Shown: positions 7,779-16,668 of the stretch, piece by piece
Numbering within the stretch: the first letter of the stretch is position 1
Layout of the letters: each line of letters starts with the position of its first letter
Assembly: GCF_014397785.1 (NCBI RefSeq)
Contig: NZ_VZQQ01000016.1
Span: 62,001 to 126,000 of the forward strand
From: Paraburkholderia podalyriae
GTDB taxonomy: Bacteria; Pseudomonadota; Gammaproteobacteria; Burkholderiales; Burkholderiaceae
Reading direction: 5' to 3'
Length of the DNA stretch: 64,000 bases
Notes under the pieces: model-generated
Databases searched by the model: none
What the model was told of the DNA's origin: nothing
Seen by the model: the letters and a program-made list of their open reading frames with translations, nothing else
Made by a program: the position numbers and the translations under genes

Positions 7779-9416
7779 ATGACTGGCTTCAACTGGCAAA
7801 ACCCCTATCCGACGCAACGTCTGCCCGTATTCGCGCGCAATATCGTCTCGACCTCGCATCCGCTCGCCGCGCAGGCCGGCCTGCGCATGCTGTGGAAGGG
7901 CGGCAATGCCGTCGATGCGGCCATCGCGGCCGCCGCCGCGATCACGGTGGTCGAGCCGGTCTCGTGCGGCCTCGGCGGCGATGCGTTCGCGCTCGTATGG
8001 GACGGCAGGAAGCTGCATGGTCTGAACGCATCGGGCGTGTCGCCGGCTGCGTGGAACGTCGATTACTTCAAGCGCAAATACGGCGAGGAAAACGGCCTCG
8101 CGAAGCAGCCGAAGCGCGGCTGGGACGCCGTCACGGTGCCGGGTGTGATCGCCGGTTGGGAGGCGCTGCACCAGAAGTTCGGCAAGCTGCCGTTCGCCGA
8201 TCTGATGGAGCCGGCCATCGAGATCGCCGAGCGCGGTCACGCGGTAGCGAGCATTGTCGCGTACAAGTGGGCGAACGCCGTGCCGGAACTGCAGGATCAG
8301 CCGGGGTTCGCGCAAACCTTCATGCCGCGCGGCCGCGCCCCCGAGGTCAGCGAGCTGGTGCGCTTTCCCGGTCACGCGAAGACGCTGCGCCTGATCGCCG
8401 AGCAAGGTCCGCGCGCGTACTACGAGGGCGAGATCGCCGAGCGTATCGTCGCGTTCGCGCGCGAAGGCGGCGCCGCGCTCACCGCCGACGACCTGCGCAA
8501 CTACCGTGCGGACTGGGTCGAGCCGATCGGCAAGGACTATCGCGGCTATACCGTGCATGAGATTCCGCCGAACGGCCAGGGCATCGCGGCGCTGGTTGCG
8601 CTCGGCATTCTCGACAAGTTCGACGTCAAGTCTCTGAAGGTCGACAGCGTCGAGTCGCAGCATCTGCAGATCGAAGCGATGAAGCTCGCGTTTGCCGATC
8701 TGTATCGCTACGTCGCCGATCCGCGTTCGATGGAAGTCACGCCCGAGCAGATGCTCGACGACGCGTACCTGAGCTCGCGCGCGAAGCTGATCGATCCGAA
8801 GCGCGCGACGCACTTCGACTTCGGTATGCCGAAGGCGGGCGGCACGATCTATATGTCGGCCGCGGACGAGAGCGGCATGATGGTCAGCTTCATCCAGTCG
8901 AACTACATGGGCTTCGGCTCGGGTGTCGTGGTGCCGGGCAGCGGCATCGCGCTGCAGAACCGCGGCTGCGGCTTCTCGATGGATCCGAAGTCGGCCAACG
9001 TCGTCGAGGGCGGTAAGCGGCCGTTCCATACGATCATCCCGGCTTTCCTCACGCAACAGGTGAACGGCCAGCAGCAAGCGGTGATGAGCTTCGGCGTGAT
9101 GGGCGGCGACATGCAGCCGCAAGGCCATCTGCAAACGGTGGTGCGCATGCTCGACTACGGTCAGCAGCCGCAGGCCGCGTGCGATGCGCCGCGCTGGAAG
9201 GTCAACCGCGACTTCACGGTCGATATCGAGTCGACACTCGATCCGAAGACCACCGGGGGTCTGCAGAAACTCGGCCATACGATCAAGTCGGTCGACGATC
9301 CGTACATGGACTTCGGCTCCGGCCAGTTCATCTGGAAGCTCGATCGCAACGAGCTGGAGCGCGGCTACGTGGCGGCGAGCGACAGCCGCCGCGACGGGCT
9401 CGCCGCCGGCTTCTAG
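7779..9416 (+). CDS. Gamma-glutamyltransferase-family Ntn hydrolase
   Basis: 545 residues from the ATG at 7779 (MTGFNWQNPYP). Family features are ASHPLAAQAG-like STSHPLAAQAGLRMLWKGGNAVDAA, the VVEPVSCGLGGD loop and PPNGQG. The predicted self-cleavage site is GGTIYM, with catalytic Thr356, followed by SAADESGMMVSFIQSNYMGFGSG. Such proenzymes cleave themselves into two subunits, then transfer or hydrolyse gamma-glutamyl groups. There is no signal peptide, so a cytoplasmic YwrD-like enzyme is likelier than the periplasmic glutathione-degrading form. Some homologues act on other amides, so the substrate is open. The frame is open upstream to 7656, but the part before 7779 lacks family similarity. 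Confidence 0.88.
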   Translation: MTGFNWQNPYPTQRLPVFARNIVSTSHPLAAQAGLRMLWKGGNAVDAAIAAAAAITVVEPVSCGLGGDAFALVWDGRKLHGLNASGVSPAAWNVDYFKRKYGEENGLAKQPKRGWDAVTVPGVIAGWEALHQKFGKLPFADLMEPAIEIAERGHAVASIVAYKWANAVPELQDQPGFAQTFMPRGRAPEVSELVRFPGHAKTLRLIAEQGPRAYYEGEIAERIVAFAREGGAALTADDLRNYRADWVEPIGKDYRGYTVHEIPPNGQGIAALVALGILDKFDVKSLKVDSVESQHLQIEAMKLAFADLYRYVADPRSMEVTPEQMLDDAYLSSRAKLIDPKRATHFDFGMPKAGGTIYMSAADESGMMVSFIQSNYMGFGSGVVVPGSGIALQNRGCGFSMDPKSANVVEGGKRPFHTIIPAFLTQQVNGQQQAVMSFGVMGGDMQPQGHLQTVVRMLDYGQQPQAACDAPRWKVNRDFTVDIESTLDPKTTGGLQKLGHTIKSVDDPYMDFGSGQFIWKLDRNELERGYVAASDSRRDGLAAGF

Positions 9417-9576
9417 GCCGCAGCGACGCAACGCCCGGGCAACAGGTAACGAACGCGCGGCCTTACGCATGCCGCGCTACTGCGCGCCCGCCTCGGCGCC
9501 TCGCTGGCGCAGGCGGTGCCGCAGCTACGACCGATATCACGCAGCAGACCAGCAGGAGACCAACAAGAACACCCCC

Positions 9577-9808
9577 GCGTCGCATTCGACGACCGCTTCC
9601 CCTCACGTCGCGCCGTTTTCGAAAGCGATGGTGCGGCGGATCGTTTTCTCATCGTCGATTGGTAACGCGCTCGAGTGGTTCGACTTCCCGGTGTATGGCG
9701 ACTTCGCGACGATCATCGCGACATTTCTTCCCCATGCAGGACGAGCGGCTCTCGACGCTGCTCGAGGACGCGCACACCCGCTTGGGGCGCCACCCCCGCC
9801 GGGCCTGA
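9577..9808 (+). pseudogene. Remnant of an MHS-type major facilitator transporter
   Basis: The peptide MVRRIVFSSSIGNALEWFDF (from 9628) followed by VYGDFATIIATF is the first membrane helix of metabolite:H+ symporters, as also seen in the intact genes at 34552 and 49152. The expected next block, FFPMQDERLSTLL, appears in the +2 frame instead. This indicates a frameshift near 9725, after which similarity stops. Only about 60 of more than 400 codons survive. A terminator follows directly. The coordinates are approximate. Confidence 0.65.
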
Positions 9809-9819
9809 TGTCTGTCCGG

Positions 9820-9847
9820 AAAGCTAGCTTTTTGGGCTGGCTTTTTT
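9820..9847 (+). terminator. Rho-independent terminator
   Basis: AAAGCTAG (9820-9827) pairs with CTGGCTTT (9837-9844), allowing one G-U pair, and a run of T follows. It probably terminated the lost transporter gene or serves the gamma-glutamyltransferase transcript. Confidence 0.7.
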
Positions 9848-10087
9848 GCGTTTGTGCACATCGCTTAATGCGTTGGAAGATTTCGACTATCCTGGAATCG
9901 GAACTGCATCGATGCGGCATGGTCTGTGCTATGTGATCTGCAGGGTCGGACATCTCCAGCTACCATGCAGAGTAGAAGGGCTCAACTCAAATTCACGGCG
10001 TTGTATCCGACACGGCGAAACATCACGGCGAGCGCGGGGCAGTTGCGAAGAACTCCACCGGTCGGTACAGCATGGGAGCAAGACACG

Positions 10088-10915
10088 ATGCACACAGAGC
10101 TGAACCACGTCATGCCCTGGCGGATCGAGGACATCGATCTGACGCGCATTGACCGGCGGAAAGCCGCGGCCAACGAAGATCTGCTGCTGTTGCTGTGCGC
10201 GGCTTCGTTCATCGAAAGCGGCACCGATCTGTACACCAGCAATCTGAGTACATTCTTCAACGACGACCCCGAGGTCTCCGCCTGGCTCAACAACGAGTGG
10301 GAGCCCGAGGAAATGCAGCACGGCCGGGCGCTGAAGACCTATATCACGCATGTGTGGCCGGAGTTCGACTGGGACACCGCGTTCCGCAATTTCATGGGCG
10401 AGTATTCGCTCACCTGCTCGGTCGAGGATTTCGAAAAGACCCGCGCGCTCGAGATGGTCGCGCGTTGCGTAGTCGAAACGGGTACGGCGACGCTGTATCG
10501 CGCGATCAACGAGTGCTCGGACGAAGCGGTGCTCAAGCAGATCACCGACAACATCCGCACCGACGAAGTCCGTCACTACAAGCACTTTTTCAAGTACTTC
10601 AAGAAGTACAACCGGATCGAGGGCAATGGCCGGCTCGCGGTGCTCGGCGCGTTGATGCGTCGCGTGATGGAAATCAAGAACGAAGATTCGGAGATCGCGT
10701 TGCGGCACGTGTTCGCGATTCGCTATCCGGAACGCGTGCACGACTCCGCGTATAACCGCGAGCGCGCGGCGCGCATCAATAAGCTGGTGCGGCGCAATCT
10801 GTCCGCCGACATGTGCGTGAAGATGCTGCTCAAACCGCTCGATCTGCCCGCGCGCATTCAGCCGGGCGTGCATTACCCGCTCGCGAAGATCACGCAGCAT
10901 GTGTTCTTTCGCTGA
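10088..10915 (+). CDS. Ferritin-like di-iron domain protein
   Basis: 275 residues, starting MHTELNHVMPWRIEDID. Two EExxH-type iron-binding motifs are visible, EPEEMQHGRAL and RTDEVRHYKHFF, separated by a segment containing ECSDEAVLKQI as expected for a four-helix ferritin-like bundle. Such proteins are related to acyl-ACP desaturases and other di-iron oxidases; the exact reaction is unknown. The protein is cytoplasmic, with no signal or membrane segment. The frame is open upstream, but the ATG at 10088 is preceded by GGGAGCAAGACACG, a usable ribosome-binding site. It appears to be monocistronic. Confidence 0.75.
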   Translation: MHTELNHVMPWRIEDIDLTRIDRRKAAANEDLLLLLCAASFIESGTDLYTSNLSTFFNDDPEVSAWLNNEWEPEEMQHGRALKTYITHVWPEFDWDTAFRNFMGEYSLTCSVEDFEKTRALEMVARCVVETGTATLYRAINECSDEAVLKQITDNIRTDEVRHYKHFFKYFKKYNRIEGNGRLAVLGALMRRVMEIKNEDSEIALRHVFAIRYPERVHDSAYNRERAARINKLVRRNLSADMCVKMLLKPLDLPARIQPGVHYPLAKITQHVFFR

Positions 10916-11051
10916 ACTCCCGATCGTTGCGCGATGCATGTGCTGGATGCACGGCAACGACTCGAGAAGCGAATCCAGGCCCGCTCCCGCGGGCTTTGGT
11001 TTCTTCGAGGCATGATTGCGCTTTACTGACTACTTCGACTGGATCGATGGC

Positions 11052-11585
11052 ATGAGCGACTCCTTCTCCGCATCTACGTCCGCGCGTCCGCTCGAACAGA
11101 CCGTATTCGACGAATGGCCGGCCAACGTGCGCGCGTTGCTCGACGGTGCGTCGCTTGCGGACAAGGTGGGCTTCACCGCGTCGCTGCTGACTGTCGATGC
11201 GAACGGCCACGTGCGCACATCGCTGCTGAGCGTCGGCGAACTCTATGCACCCGACTCGCGCACGCTGTGCATCGCGCTATGGCCGCAGGCGCGAGCCACG
11301 CGCGCGATCGCGCAAAGTGGACGGGCGGCGTTGAGCTTCGTATGTGATGCGGCGTTCTATCAGGTGCAGTTGCGTGTCGCGCCGCTGCCCGGGGTCGCCG
11401 ACGACGATAGCGGCCTCGTCTATCTGCTCGGCTCGATCGACACAGGGGAAGCGCAAAACGTCCGTTATGCGCACCTGACGGGCGGCATCACGTTCGAATT
11501 GCAAGGAGGGGGGAGTGCGGTGCTCGAGCGATGGGAACAGCAGGTCGAGCATTTGAAGCGGGCCGCCGCCGCAAACAGCCGTTAG
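11052..11585 (+). CDS. Pyridoxamine 5'-phosphate oxidase-like (flavin split-barrel) protein
   Basis: 177 residues. The segment GFTASLLTVDANGHVRTSLLSVGELYAPDSRTLCIALWP followed by RAALSFVCDAAFYQVQLRVA has the alternating beta pattern of FMN-binding split barrels, in which a flavin reductase or oxidase site forms at the dimer interface. The true PdxH active-site signature is not visible, so I call only the fold. A TTG at 11016 is in frame, but the ATG at 11052 (MSDSFSA) is the more usual start. An inverted repeat overlaps the stop codon. Confidence 0.6.
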   Translation: MSDSFSASTSARPLEQTVFDEWPANVRALLDGASLADKVGFTASLLTVDANGHVRTSLLSVGELYAPDSRTLCIALWPQARATRAIAQSGRAALSFVCDAAFYQVQLRVAPLPGVADDDSGLVYLLGSIDTGEAQNVRYAHLTGGITFELQGGGSAVLERWEQQVEHLKRAAAANSR

Positions 11586-11609
11586 TCTTCGAGCAAAGCG
11601 CTAACGGCT
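11577..11609 (+). other. Inverted repeat across the stop codon of the split-barrel gene
   Basis: AGCCGTTAG (11577-11585) and CTAACGGCT (11601-11609) form a perfect 9-bp stem with a 15-base loop. It lies between convergent genes, so a termination or mRNA-stability role is plausible, but there is no clear T run. Confidence 0.45.
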
Positions 11610-11641
11610 GACACGCCGGCGGCTTTCAAGCAAGGCGACGC

Positions 11642-13234
11642 TTAACGGCCGCGCGCGCCATTGCGCGACGGTTGCGCGCCACGCGGCGCATCGTTGCGCT
11701 TGACGCCGCCGCCGAGCAATGCGCCCCGATTGTCGCCGTGCGAACGATTGCCCTGCGGTTTGCGCGGCGCATGATTCGCGGCACCGCCGTCATGCGCTGC
11801 GGCGCGCGGCCGATCGTCGTGACGCTCGGTATCGCGGCGCGGCTGTCCACCGTTGCCGGCCGGCTTCGTGCCTTGCGGCCGCGGTGCGGGCTGACCGTTC
11901 GACGGACGCTGGCCCGAGCGCTGACCTGTGCCTTGCCCCGCACGCTGACCGGAACCTTGAGCGGACTTAGCCGATGCGCCACTGCCCGCAGCGCCCGCGC
12001 TCGCGCCCTCACGGCGCCCCGCACCTTGTCCCTGGCGCGGCGAACGCCCACCGCCGCCCTGGCCGCGTCGCAGGATCGGTTCCGGCTTCGCGGTCGGGTC
12101 CGGCTCGAAACCGGCGATCACGTCCTGCGGAATCGGACGCTTGATCAGCTTCTCGATGTCCTTCAGCAACTGCAGTTCATCGACGCAAACGAGCGATATC
12201 GCTTCGCCCGTCGCACCCGCGCGACCCGTGCGGCCGATGCGGTGCACGTAGTCTTCGGGCACGTTCGGCAGATCGAAGTTGACCACGTGCGGCAGCTGAT
12301 CGATATCGATGCCGCGTGCGGCGATGTCGGTCGCGACCAGAACCTGCAGCGTGGCGTCCTTGAACTCGGCGAGCGCGCGCGTGCGCGCCGACTGGCTCTT
12401 GTTGCCGTGAATCGCGAGCGCGCTGATGCCGTCTTTCGTCAGTTGCTCGGCGAGGCGGTTCGCGCCGTGTTTGGTGCGCGTGAACACGAGCACCTGGAAC
12501 CAGCTGTGCTGACGGATCAGATGCGTGAGCAGCTCGCGCTTGCGGTCGCGATCGACCGGGTGAATCTTCTGCGCGACCGTTTCGGCCGTCGTATTGCGTC
12601 GCGCGACTTCGATCAGCGCCGGCGAGTCGAGCAGGCCGTCGGCGAGAGCCTTGATCTCGTCGGAGAACGTCGCCGAGAACAGCAGGTTCTGACGCTTCGG
12701 CGGCAGCTTCGCGAGCACGCGCTTGATGTCGTGGATGAAGCCCATGTCGAGCATGCGGTCCGCTTCGTCGAGCACGAGGACCTCGAGATGCGACAGGTCG
12801 ATGGTCTTCTGCTGCATGTGATCGAGCAGACGGCCCGGCGTCGCGACGACGATGTCGACGCCGCGCCTGAGCGCATCGATCTGCGGATTGATGCCGACGC
12901 CGCCGAACATCACGGTCGATTTCAGCTTCAGGTACTTGCCATAGGCGCGCACACTTTCTTCGACCTGCGCGGCGAGTTCACGCGTCGGCGTGAGGATCAG
13001 CGCGCGCACCACGCGCTTGCCGCCGGCGGCCGGCGGCATTGAATTCAGGCGCTGCAGGATCGGCAGAGTGAAGCCGGCAGTCTTGCCGGTGCCGGTTTGC
13101 GCGCCGGCGAGCAGATCGCCGCCGTTGAGCACGGCCGGGATCGCCTGAGTCTGGATCGGAGTCGGGATGGTGTAGCCGAGTTCATTGACAGCGCGGACCA
13201 GCGGTTCGGACAAGCCGAGGGAATCAAAAGACAT
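11642..13234 (-). CDS. rhlE: DEAD-box ATP-dependent RNA helicase
   Basis: 530 residues from the ATG at 13234 (MSFDSLGLSEPLVRAV). All core motifs are present: Q motif TPIQTQAIP, Walker A AQTGTGKT (45-52), PTRELAAQV, TPGRLLD, DEADRMLDMGF, SAT, the second RecA domain with VATDIAARGIDI, and HRIGRTGRAG. After residue 390 a long, disordered tail rich in Gly, Arg, Gln and Ala follows, as in RhlE proteins that remodel ribosomal or mRNA structures. AAAGAG precedes the chosen start; the open frame continues upstream without family similarity. The 13235-13458 gap holds its promoter. Confidence 0.93.
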   Translation of the reverse strand: MSFDSLGLSEPLVRAVNELGYTIPTPIQTQAIPAVLNGGDLLAGAQTGTGKTAGFTLPILQRLNSMPPAAGGKRVVRALILTPTRELAAQVEESVRAYGKYLKLKSTVMFGGVGINPQIDALRRGVDIVVATPGRLLDHMQQKTIDLSHLEVLVLDEADRMLDMGFIHDIKRVLAKLPPKRQNLLFSATFSDEIKALADGLLDSPALIEVARRNTTAETVAQKIHPVDRDRKRELLTHLIRQHSWFQVLVFTRTKHGANRLAEQLTKDGISALAIHGNKSQSARTRALAEFKDATLQVLVATDIAARGIDIDQLPHVVNFDLPNVPEDYVHRIGRTGRAGATGEAISLVCVDELQLLKDIEKLIKRPIPQDVIAGFEPDPTAKPEPILRRGQGGGGRSPRQGQGAGRREGASAGAAGSGASAKSAQGSGQRAGQGTGQRSGQRPSNGQPAPRPQGTKPAGNGGQPRRDTERHDDRPRAAAHDGGAANHAPRKPQGNRSHGDNRGALLGGGVKRNDAPRGAQPSRNGARGR

Positions 13235-13458
13235 AAAAACTCTTTGCATTGCAGTTTCGCGAACGGTCCCGCGGGGCACAACGGCCCCAACGCGGAATAA
13301 CCAGCGCGGCATCGACACGCCCGCATGGCGTGTGCGAGGCCGCAGCCCGGTTCCGTTCACGGAGAAATCGGCGGCACGTTCACAGATGTGCCGAATGTTT
13401 CAACGCGCTATGCAGACACGTCGACTGGCCTTAAGTTGCAATTCGTCGCCGTGGAATG

Positions 13459-14079
13459 TCACGCGACGTAGCGCGCGACACTGACGAATTGACACAGACT
13501 GCCCGCCAGTACGAACAGGTGCCAGATACCATGTCCGTGGCGGATGCGCTCGTCGTTGATGAAGAAATAGATGCCTGCGCTATAAATGACGCCGCCGGCC
13601 ACGAGCCACGCGGTCCCCGCGGCCGGCAACGCCTGCACCAGCGGGTGGACGGCTACGAGCGCGAGCCATCCCATCAACACGTACAGCACCATCGACACGC
13701 TGCGGGTGCGTCGCCCGAGCGTCAGTTCCTGCACGATGCCGAGGGCAGCGAGCCCCCAGCTCACGCCGAATAGCGACCAGCCCCACGGTCCACGCAATGT
13801 CACGAGCGCGAACGGCGTGTAGCTGCCGGCGATCAGCAGGTAGATCGCCGAATGATCGCATTTCTGCAGAATCGCCTTCAGACGCGGATGGCCCACGCTG
13901 TGATACAGCGTCGAGATCGCATACAGCACGAACAGCATCGCACCATACACGCTGAAGCTCACGACCTTGTACGCGTCACCGGCGAGCGCGCCCATCGTGA
14001 CGAGCGCCGCCAGCCCCACCACCGACAGCACGGCGCCGACGAGATGGGTGATGCTGTTCAAACGCTCACCGACGGGCAC
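13459..14079 (-). CDS. Hemolysin III / PAQR-like seven-helix membrane protein
   Basis: 206 residues with seven hydrophobic helices. Family motifs are LNSITHLVGA, STLYHSVGHPRLK, CDHSAIYLLIAGSYTPF and FFINDERIRHGHGIWHLFVL. The conserved histidines and Asp match the metal-binding ceramidase-like site of the PAQR/hemolysin III group. Despite the name, the cellular role in Gram-negative bacteria is not settled. The start is a GTG at 14079, decided by a perfect AGGAGG with a 7-base spacing. The frame is open far upstream but loses similarity. The gene follows the cytochrome operon on the same strand, beyond a terminator. Confidence 0.85.
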   Translation of the reverse strand: MPVGERLNSITHLVGAVLSVVGLAALVTMGALAGDAYKVVSFSVYGAMLFVLYAISTLYHSVGHPRLKAILQKCDHSAIYLLIAGSYTPFALVTLRGPWGWSLFGVSWGLAALGIVQELTLGRRTRSVSMVLYVLMGWLALVAVHPLVQALPAAGTAWLVAGGVIYSAGIYFFINDERIRHGHGIWHLFVLAGSLCQFVSVARYVA

Positions 14080-14149
14080 AACTCTTTCCTCCTGCGGGGT
14101 CCCACGCGGGCGACCATCGATACGAACAGGCCCACATGATACCGGTCCT

Positions 14150-14192
14150 GAAAAAACGAAGGGCGCGGCCGCGAAACTCGCAGGCCGCGCCC
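14150..14192 (-). terminator. Terminator of the cytochrome c operon
   Basis: GGGCGCGGCC (14161-14170) pairs with GGCCGCGCCC (14183-14192). On the minus strand the stem is followed by TTCGTTTTTTC, just after the stop codon of the triheme cytochrome. Confidence 0.85.
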
Positions 14193-14210
14193 GGGTGCGT
14201 CGAACGCTGC

Positions 14211-15512
14211 CTAGTCGAGCGGCGCCGAACGCAGATCGGCCACCTGCTGCGGCGACACGGCCGTACCGTGGTTGCCCCAGGACATACGGATATACGTGAC
14301 GACCGCCGCGACTTCCTGATTCGACAGAGCCTGTGCGAACGGTGGCATGCCGTACGGATGCGGGTTCGCTTCCGTGCTCGGCGGATAGCCACCGTTCAGC
14401 ACCATGCGGATCGGGTTGACCGCCGATGGCATCTGGATCGACTGGTTGTTCGCAAGCGGCGGGAATGCCGGGGGCCGGCCGAGACCGTTTTCCTCGTGGC
14501 ACTTCGCGCAGTTGTCAGCGTAGATCTTCTGACCTTGCTTCAGCAGTTCGCCGCCGAACTTTTCCGAGGTTTCGAGCTGCAGCGGTTCCGGTGCTTCGCT
14601 CTTTTGCGGAATCGTCTTCAGGTACGTCGCCATCGCGTTGATGTCTTCGGCCGACAGATACTGCAGGCTGTTGTGAACCACTTCGGCCATCGGACCGAAC
14701 ACCGCACCCCGGCTCGACACACCGGTCTTGAGCAGATCGGCGATGTCCCTGAGGTCCCAGTCGCCGAGACCGGCCTCCTTGTTCGACGTCAGCGACGGTG
14801 CATACCAGTTCTGCAACGGAATCAGGCCGCCCGCGAACGCGGCCGAGTTGACCGGGGCGCCCATTGCATTGATCGACGTGTGGCACATGCCGCAGTGACC
14901 AAGGCCTTCGACCAGATACGCACCGCGGTTCCATTCGACCGACTTGGTCGGATCCGGCTTGAACTCGCCTTCACGGAAGAACAGCGTGCGCCAGCCAATC
15001 AGCATGTTGCGCTGGTTGAACGGGAATTTCAGTTCGTGCGGACGGCTCGGCACGTTGACCGGCGTGACCGAGCGCAGGTACGCGTAGATCGCGTCCGAGT
15101 CGGCGCGCGTGACCTTCGTGTAGCTCGTGAACGGGAAGCCCGGATAAAGCAGGCTGCCATCTTTCGAGCGGCCGGTGTGCATCGCGCGATAGAAGTCGTC
15201 CTGGGTCCACTTGCCGATGCCGTACTGGTCGTCCGGCGTGATGTTCGGTGTGAACATCGTACCGAACGGCGTGGCCATCGGCAGGCCGCCCGCGAACGGC
15301 TGGCCGCCGCGCACCGTGTGACAGGCGATACAGTCGCCGGCGCGGGCGAGGTACTCGCCCTTCTTGATCAGGTCGGCCTGGTCCGCGGGCGTTGCCGCCA
15401 CCGCCGCGCCGCTGCTATGCAGATTGTCGCCGCCCGACCACAGGACGGGAACGAGTGCGGCGGCCGCGACTACGACGACTGCCGAGAGGGCGAACAAAGA
15501 CTTGCGTTTCAT
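14211..15512 (-). CDS. Triheme cytochrome c (alcohol/gluconate dehydrogenase subunit type)
   Basis: 433 residues. An N-terminal signal anchor (LFALSAVVVVAAAALVPVL) exports the protein. Three CxxCH heme sites are present, CIACH, CGMCH and CAKCH, spaced as in the cytochrome c subunits of membrane-bound alcohol, gluconate and related dehydrogenases. Around the first site, GEYLARAGDCIACHT continuing to GGLPMATPFGTMFTPNITPD is strongly diagnostic of that group. It should carry electrons from a periplasmic dehydrogenase to quinone or oxidase. It is the second gene of an operon, 21 bp after a diheme cytochrome. No catalytic dehydrogenase subunit lies nearby. Confidence 0.88.
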   Translation of the reverse strand: MKRKSLFALSAVVVVAAAALVPVLWSGGDNLHSSGAAVAATPADQADLIKKGEYLARAGDCIACHTVRGGQPFAGGLPMATPFGTMFTPNITPDDQYGIGKWTQDDFYRAMHTGRSKDGSLLYPGFPFTSYTKVTRADSDAIYAYLRSVTPVNVPSRPHELKFPFNQRNMLIGWRTLFFREGEFKPDPTKSVEWNRGAYLVEGLGHCGMCHTSINAMGAPVNSAAFAGGLIPLQNWYAPSLTSNKEAGLGDWDLRDIADLLKTGVSSRGAVFGPMAEVVHNSLQYLSAEDINAMATYLKTIPQKSEAPEPLQLETSEKFGGELLKQGQKIYADNCAKCHEENGLGRPPAFPPLANNQSIQMPSAVNPIRMVLNGGYPPSTEANPHPYGMPPFAQALSNQEVAAVVTYIRMSWGNHGTAVSPQQVADLRSAPLD

Positions 15513-15533
15513 TTGAATGTCTCTCCCGGCGCC

Positions 15534-16265
15534 TTATTGCGGTTCGCTGCCGCAGGCAAGCGGAGTCTTCAAGGAGCGGGCCGGAGCCGGCACGGGGTTT
15601 TGCGGAGCGCGCTGCGTGGAAAGCCAGGCCGCGACGGCGTTCACGTCTTCGTCGCTAAGGCGCGTGGCGATGGTGTGCATGCAGTCCGGCGCGATCGCGC
15701 GACGCGTGCCCGAGCGCCACGAGCCGAGCTGCGCGCTGATGTAGTCGGAGTGCAGGCCGACGAGACCCGGGATTGCCGGTTCCATACCAGTCAGCGCCTT
15801 GCCGTGGCAGGCCGCGCAAGCGGGCACCTGCTTCGAAGCATCACCGTGCAACACGATCTGCTCACCGCGCGCGAGCGTGGCGGCCGAGACCGTCGGCTTG
15901 GCCGGCGTCGGATACGGCGGGCGCTGTTGCGAGAAGAAGGTGGCGAACTGATGCAGGTAGTCGTCGGAGAGATACGTGACGAGGTAGTTCATCGGCGGGT
16001 ACTTGCGGCGCCCTTCACGGAAGTTCTGCAACTGATTGGACAGATATTCCGCCGGCTTGCCCGCGAGGCGTGGGAAGTAGTCGTTGTCGGTACCTTGCCC
16101 ACGCGAGCCGTGGCAGGCCGTGCAACCTTGCACGCGCGCTTCCATCGTGTCGGGGGCCTTCGGTTGAGTCTGCGCTTTCGCTGCGCTATAGACACCCGCG
16201 GTGCCGATCAACAGAAGGGCAAGCAACGGGCGGAAGAGGCGTCTTGAAGACACGCGTAACTCCAT
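15534..16265 (-). CDS. Diheme cytochrome c (cytochrome c4-like)
   Basis: 243 residues from the ATG at 16265 (MELRVSSRRLF). A signal peptide with the core LLALLLIGTAGVYSAAKA precedes two cytochrome c domains with heme sites CTACH (GCTACHGSRGQGTDNDYFPRLAGK) and CAACH (VPACAACHGKALTG). This two-domain layout is that of cytochrome c4, a periplasmic electron carrier. It is the first gene of the operon, just before the triheme cytochrome. The 400-bp gap upstream should hold the promoter. Cys-Met-His-containing DCMHTIATRLSD near the end supplies a methionine that could be an axial ligand. Confidence 0.85.
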   Translation of the reverse strand: MELRVSSRRLFRPLLALLLIGTAGVYSAAKAQTQPKAPDTMEARVQGCTACHGSRGQGTDNDYFPRLAGKPAEYLSNQLQNFREGRRKYPPMNYLVTYLSDDYLHQFATFFSQQRPPYPTPAKPTVSAATLARGEQIVLHGDASKQVPACAACHGKALTGMEPAIPGLVGLHSDYISAQLGSWRSGTRRAIAPDCMHTIATRLSDEDVNAVAAWLSTQRAPQNPVPAPARSLKTPLACGSEPQ

Positions 16266-16668
16266 CAGAATCGGGGACCTGACCGAACTTCGGGCGGCTC
16301 GGTGTGAAGGACAGCCGTCGCTGCGGCGACGCAGCATTCTATCATCGCAGGGTGATGGTGACTATTTGCCGCATTAGAGACGCTCCCAGGTGTGACCGCC
16401 ATGCGACAGTGTGTCGCGTTGTGCCGGTTTGCGACTTCTGTCGCGTCACGCGTGAGGTTCAACGTCCTCTACGTCTCATCGATAATCGCGGCGCGGTAGC
16501 CGCAAGCGCGATGCCACGTCTCGCATTCGATCAAGCAAGGTTGAACCGATCCCCGCCCCCGCACGCGCCATCGAAGCGTACACTTCCGGGCTCGCGGGCT
16601 GTCGTCCAGACGATGCGCGCCGCCGGCCCGGCTATGTTTCGTTCGTTCTCATCCGCTATCGGCCTTAC
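16266..16668. other. Divergent intergenic region between the cytochrome operon and copC
   Basis: About 400 bp with no supported gene. Promoters for both directions are expected here, but I cannot pick convincing -35/-10 elements. Confidence 0.5.

Noticed and set aside
7650..9470. 606-codon open frame antisense to the gamma-glutamyltransferase gene
   Set aside because: Arg/His-rich, no family motif; the opposite strand encodes a clear enzyme. A product of high GC.
14136..16247. 703-codon open frame antisense to both cytochrome genes
   Set aside because: Covers two genes with intact heme motifs; composition is typical of a shadow frame.
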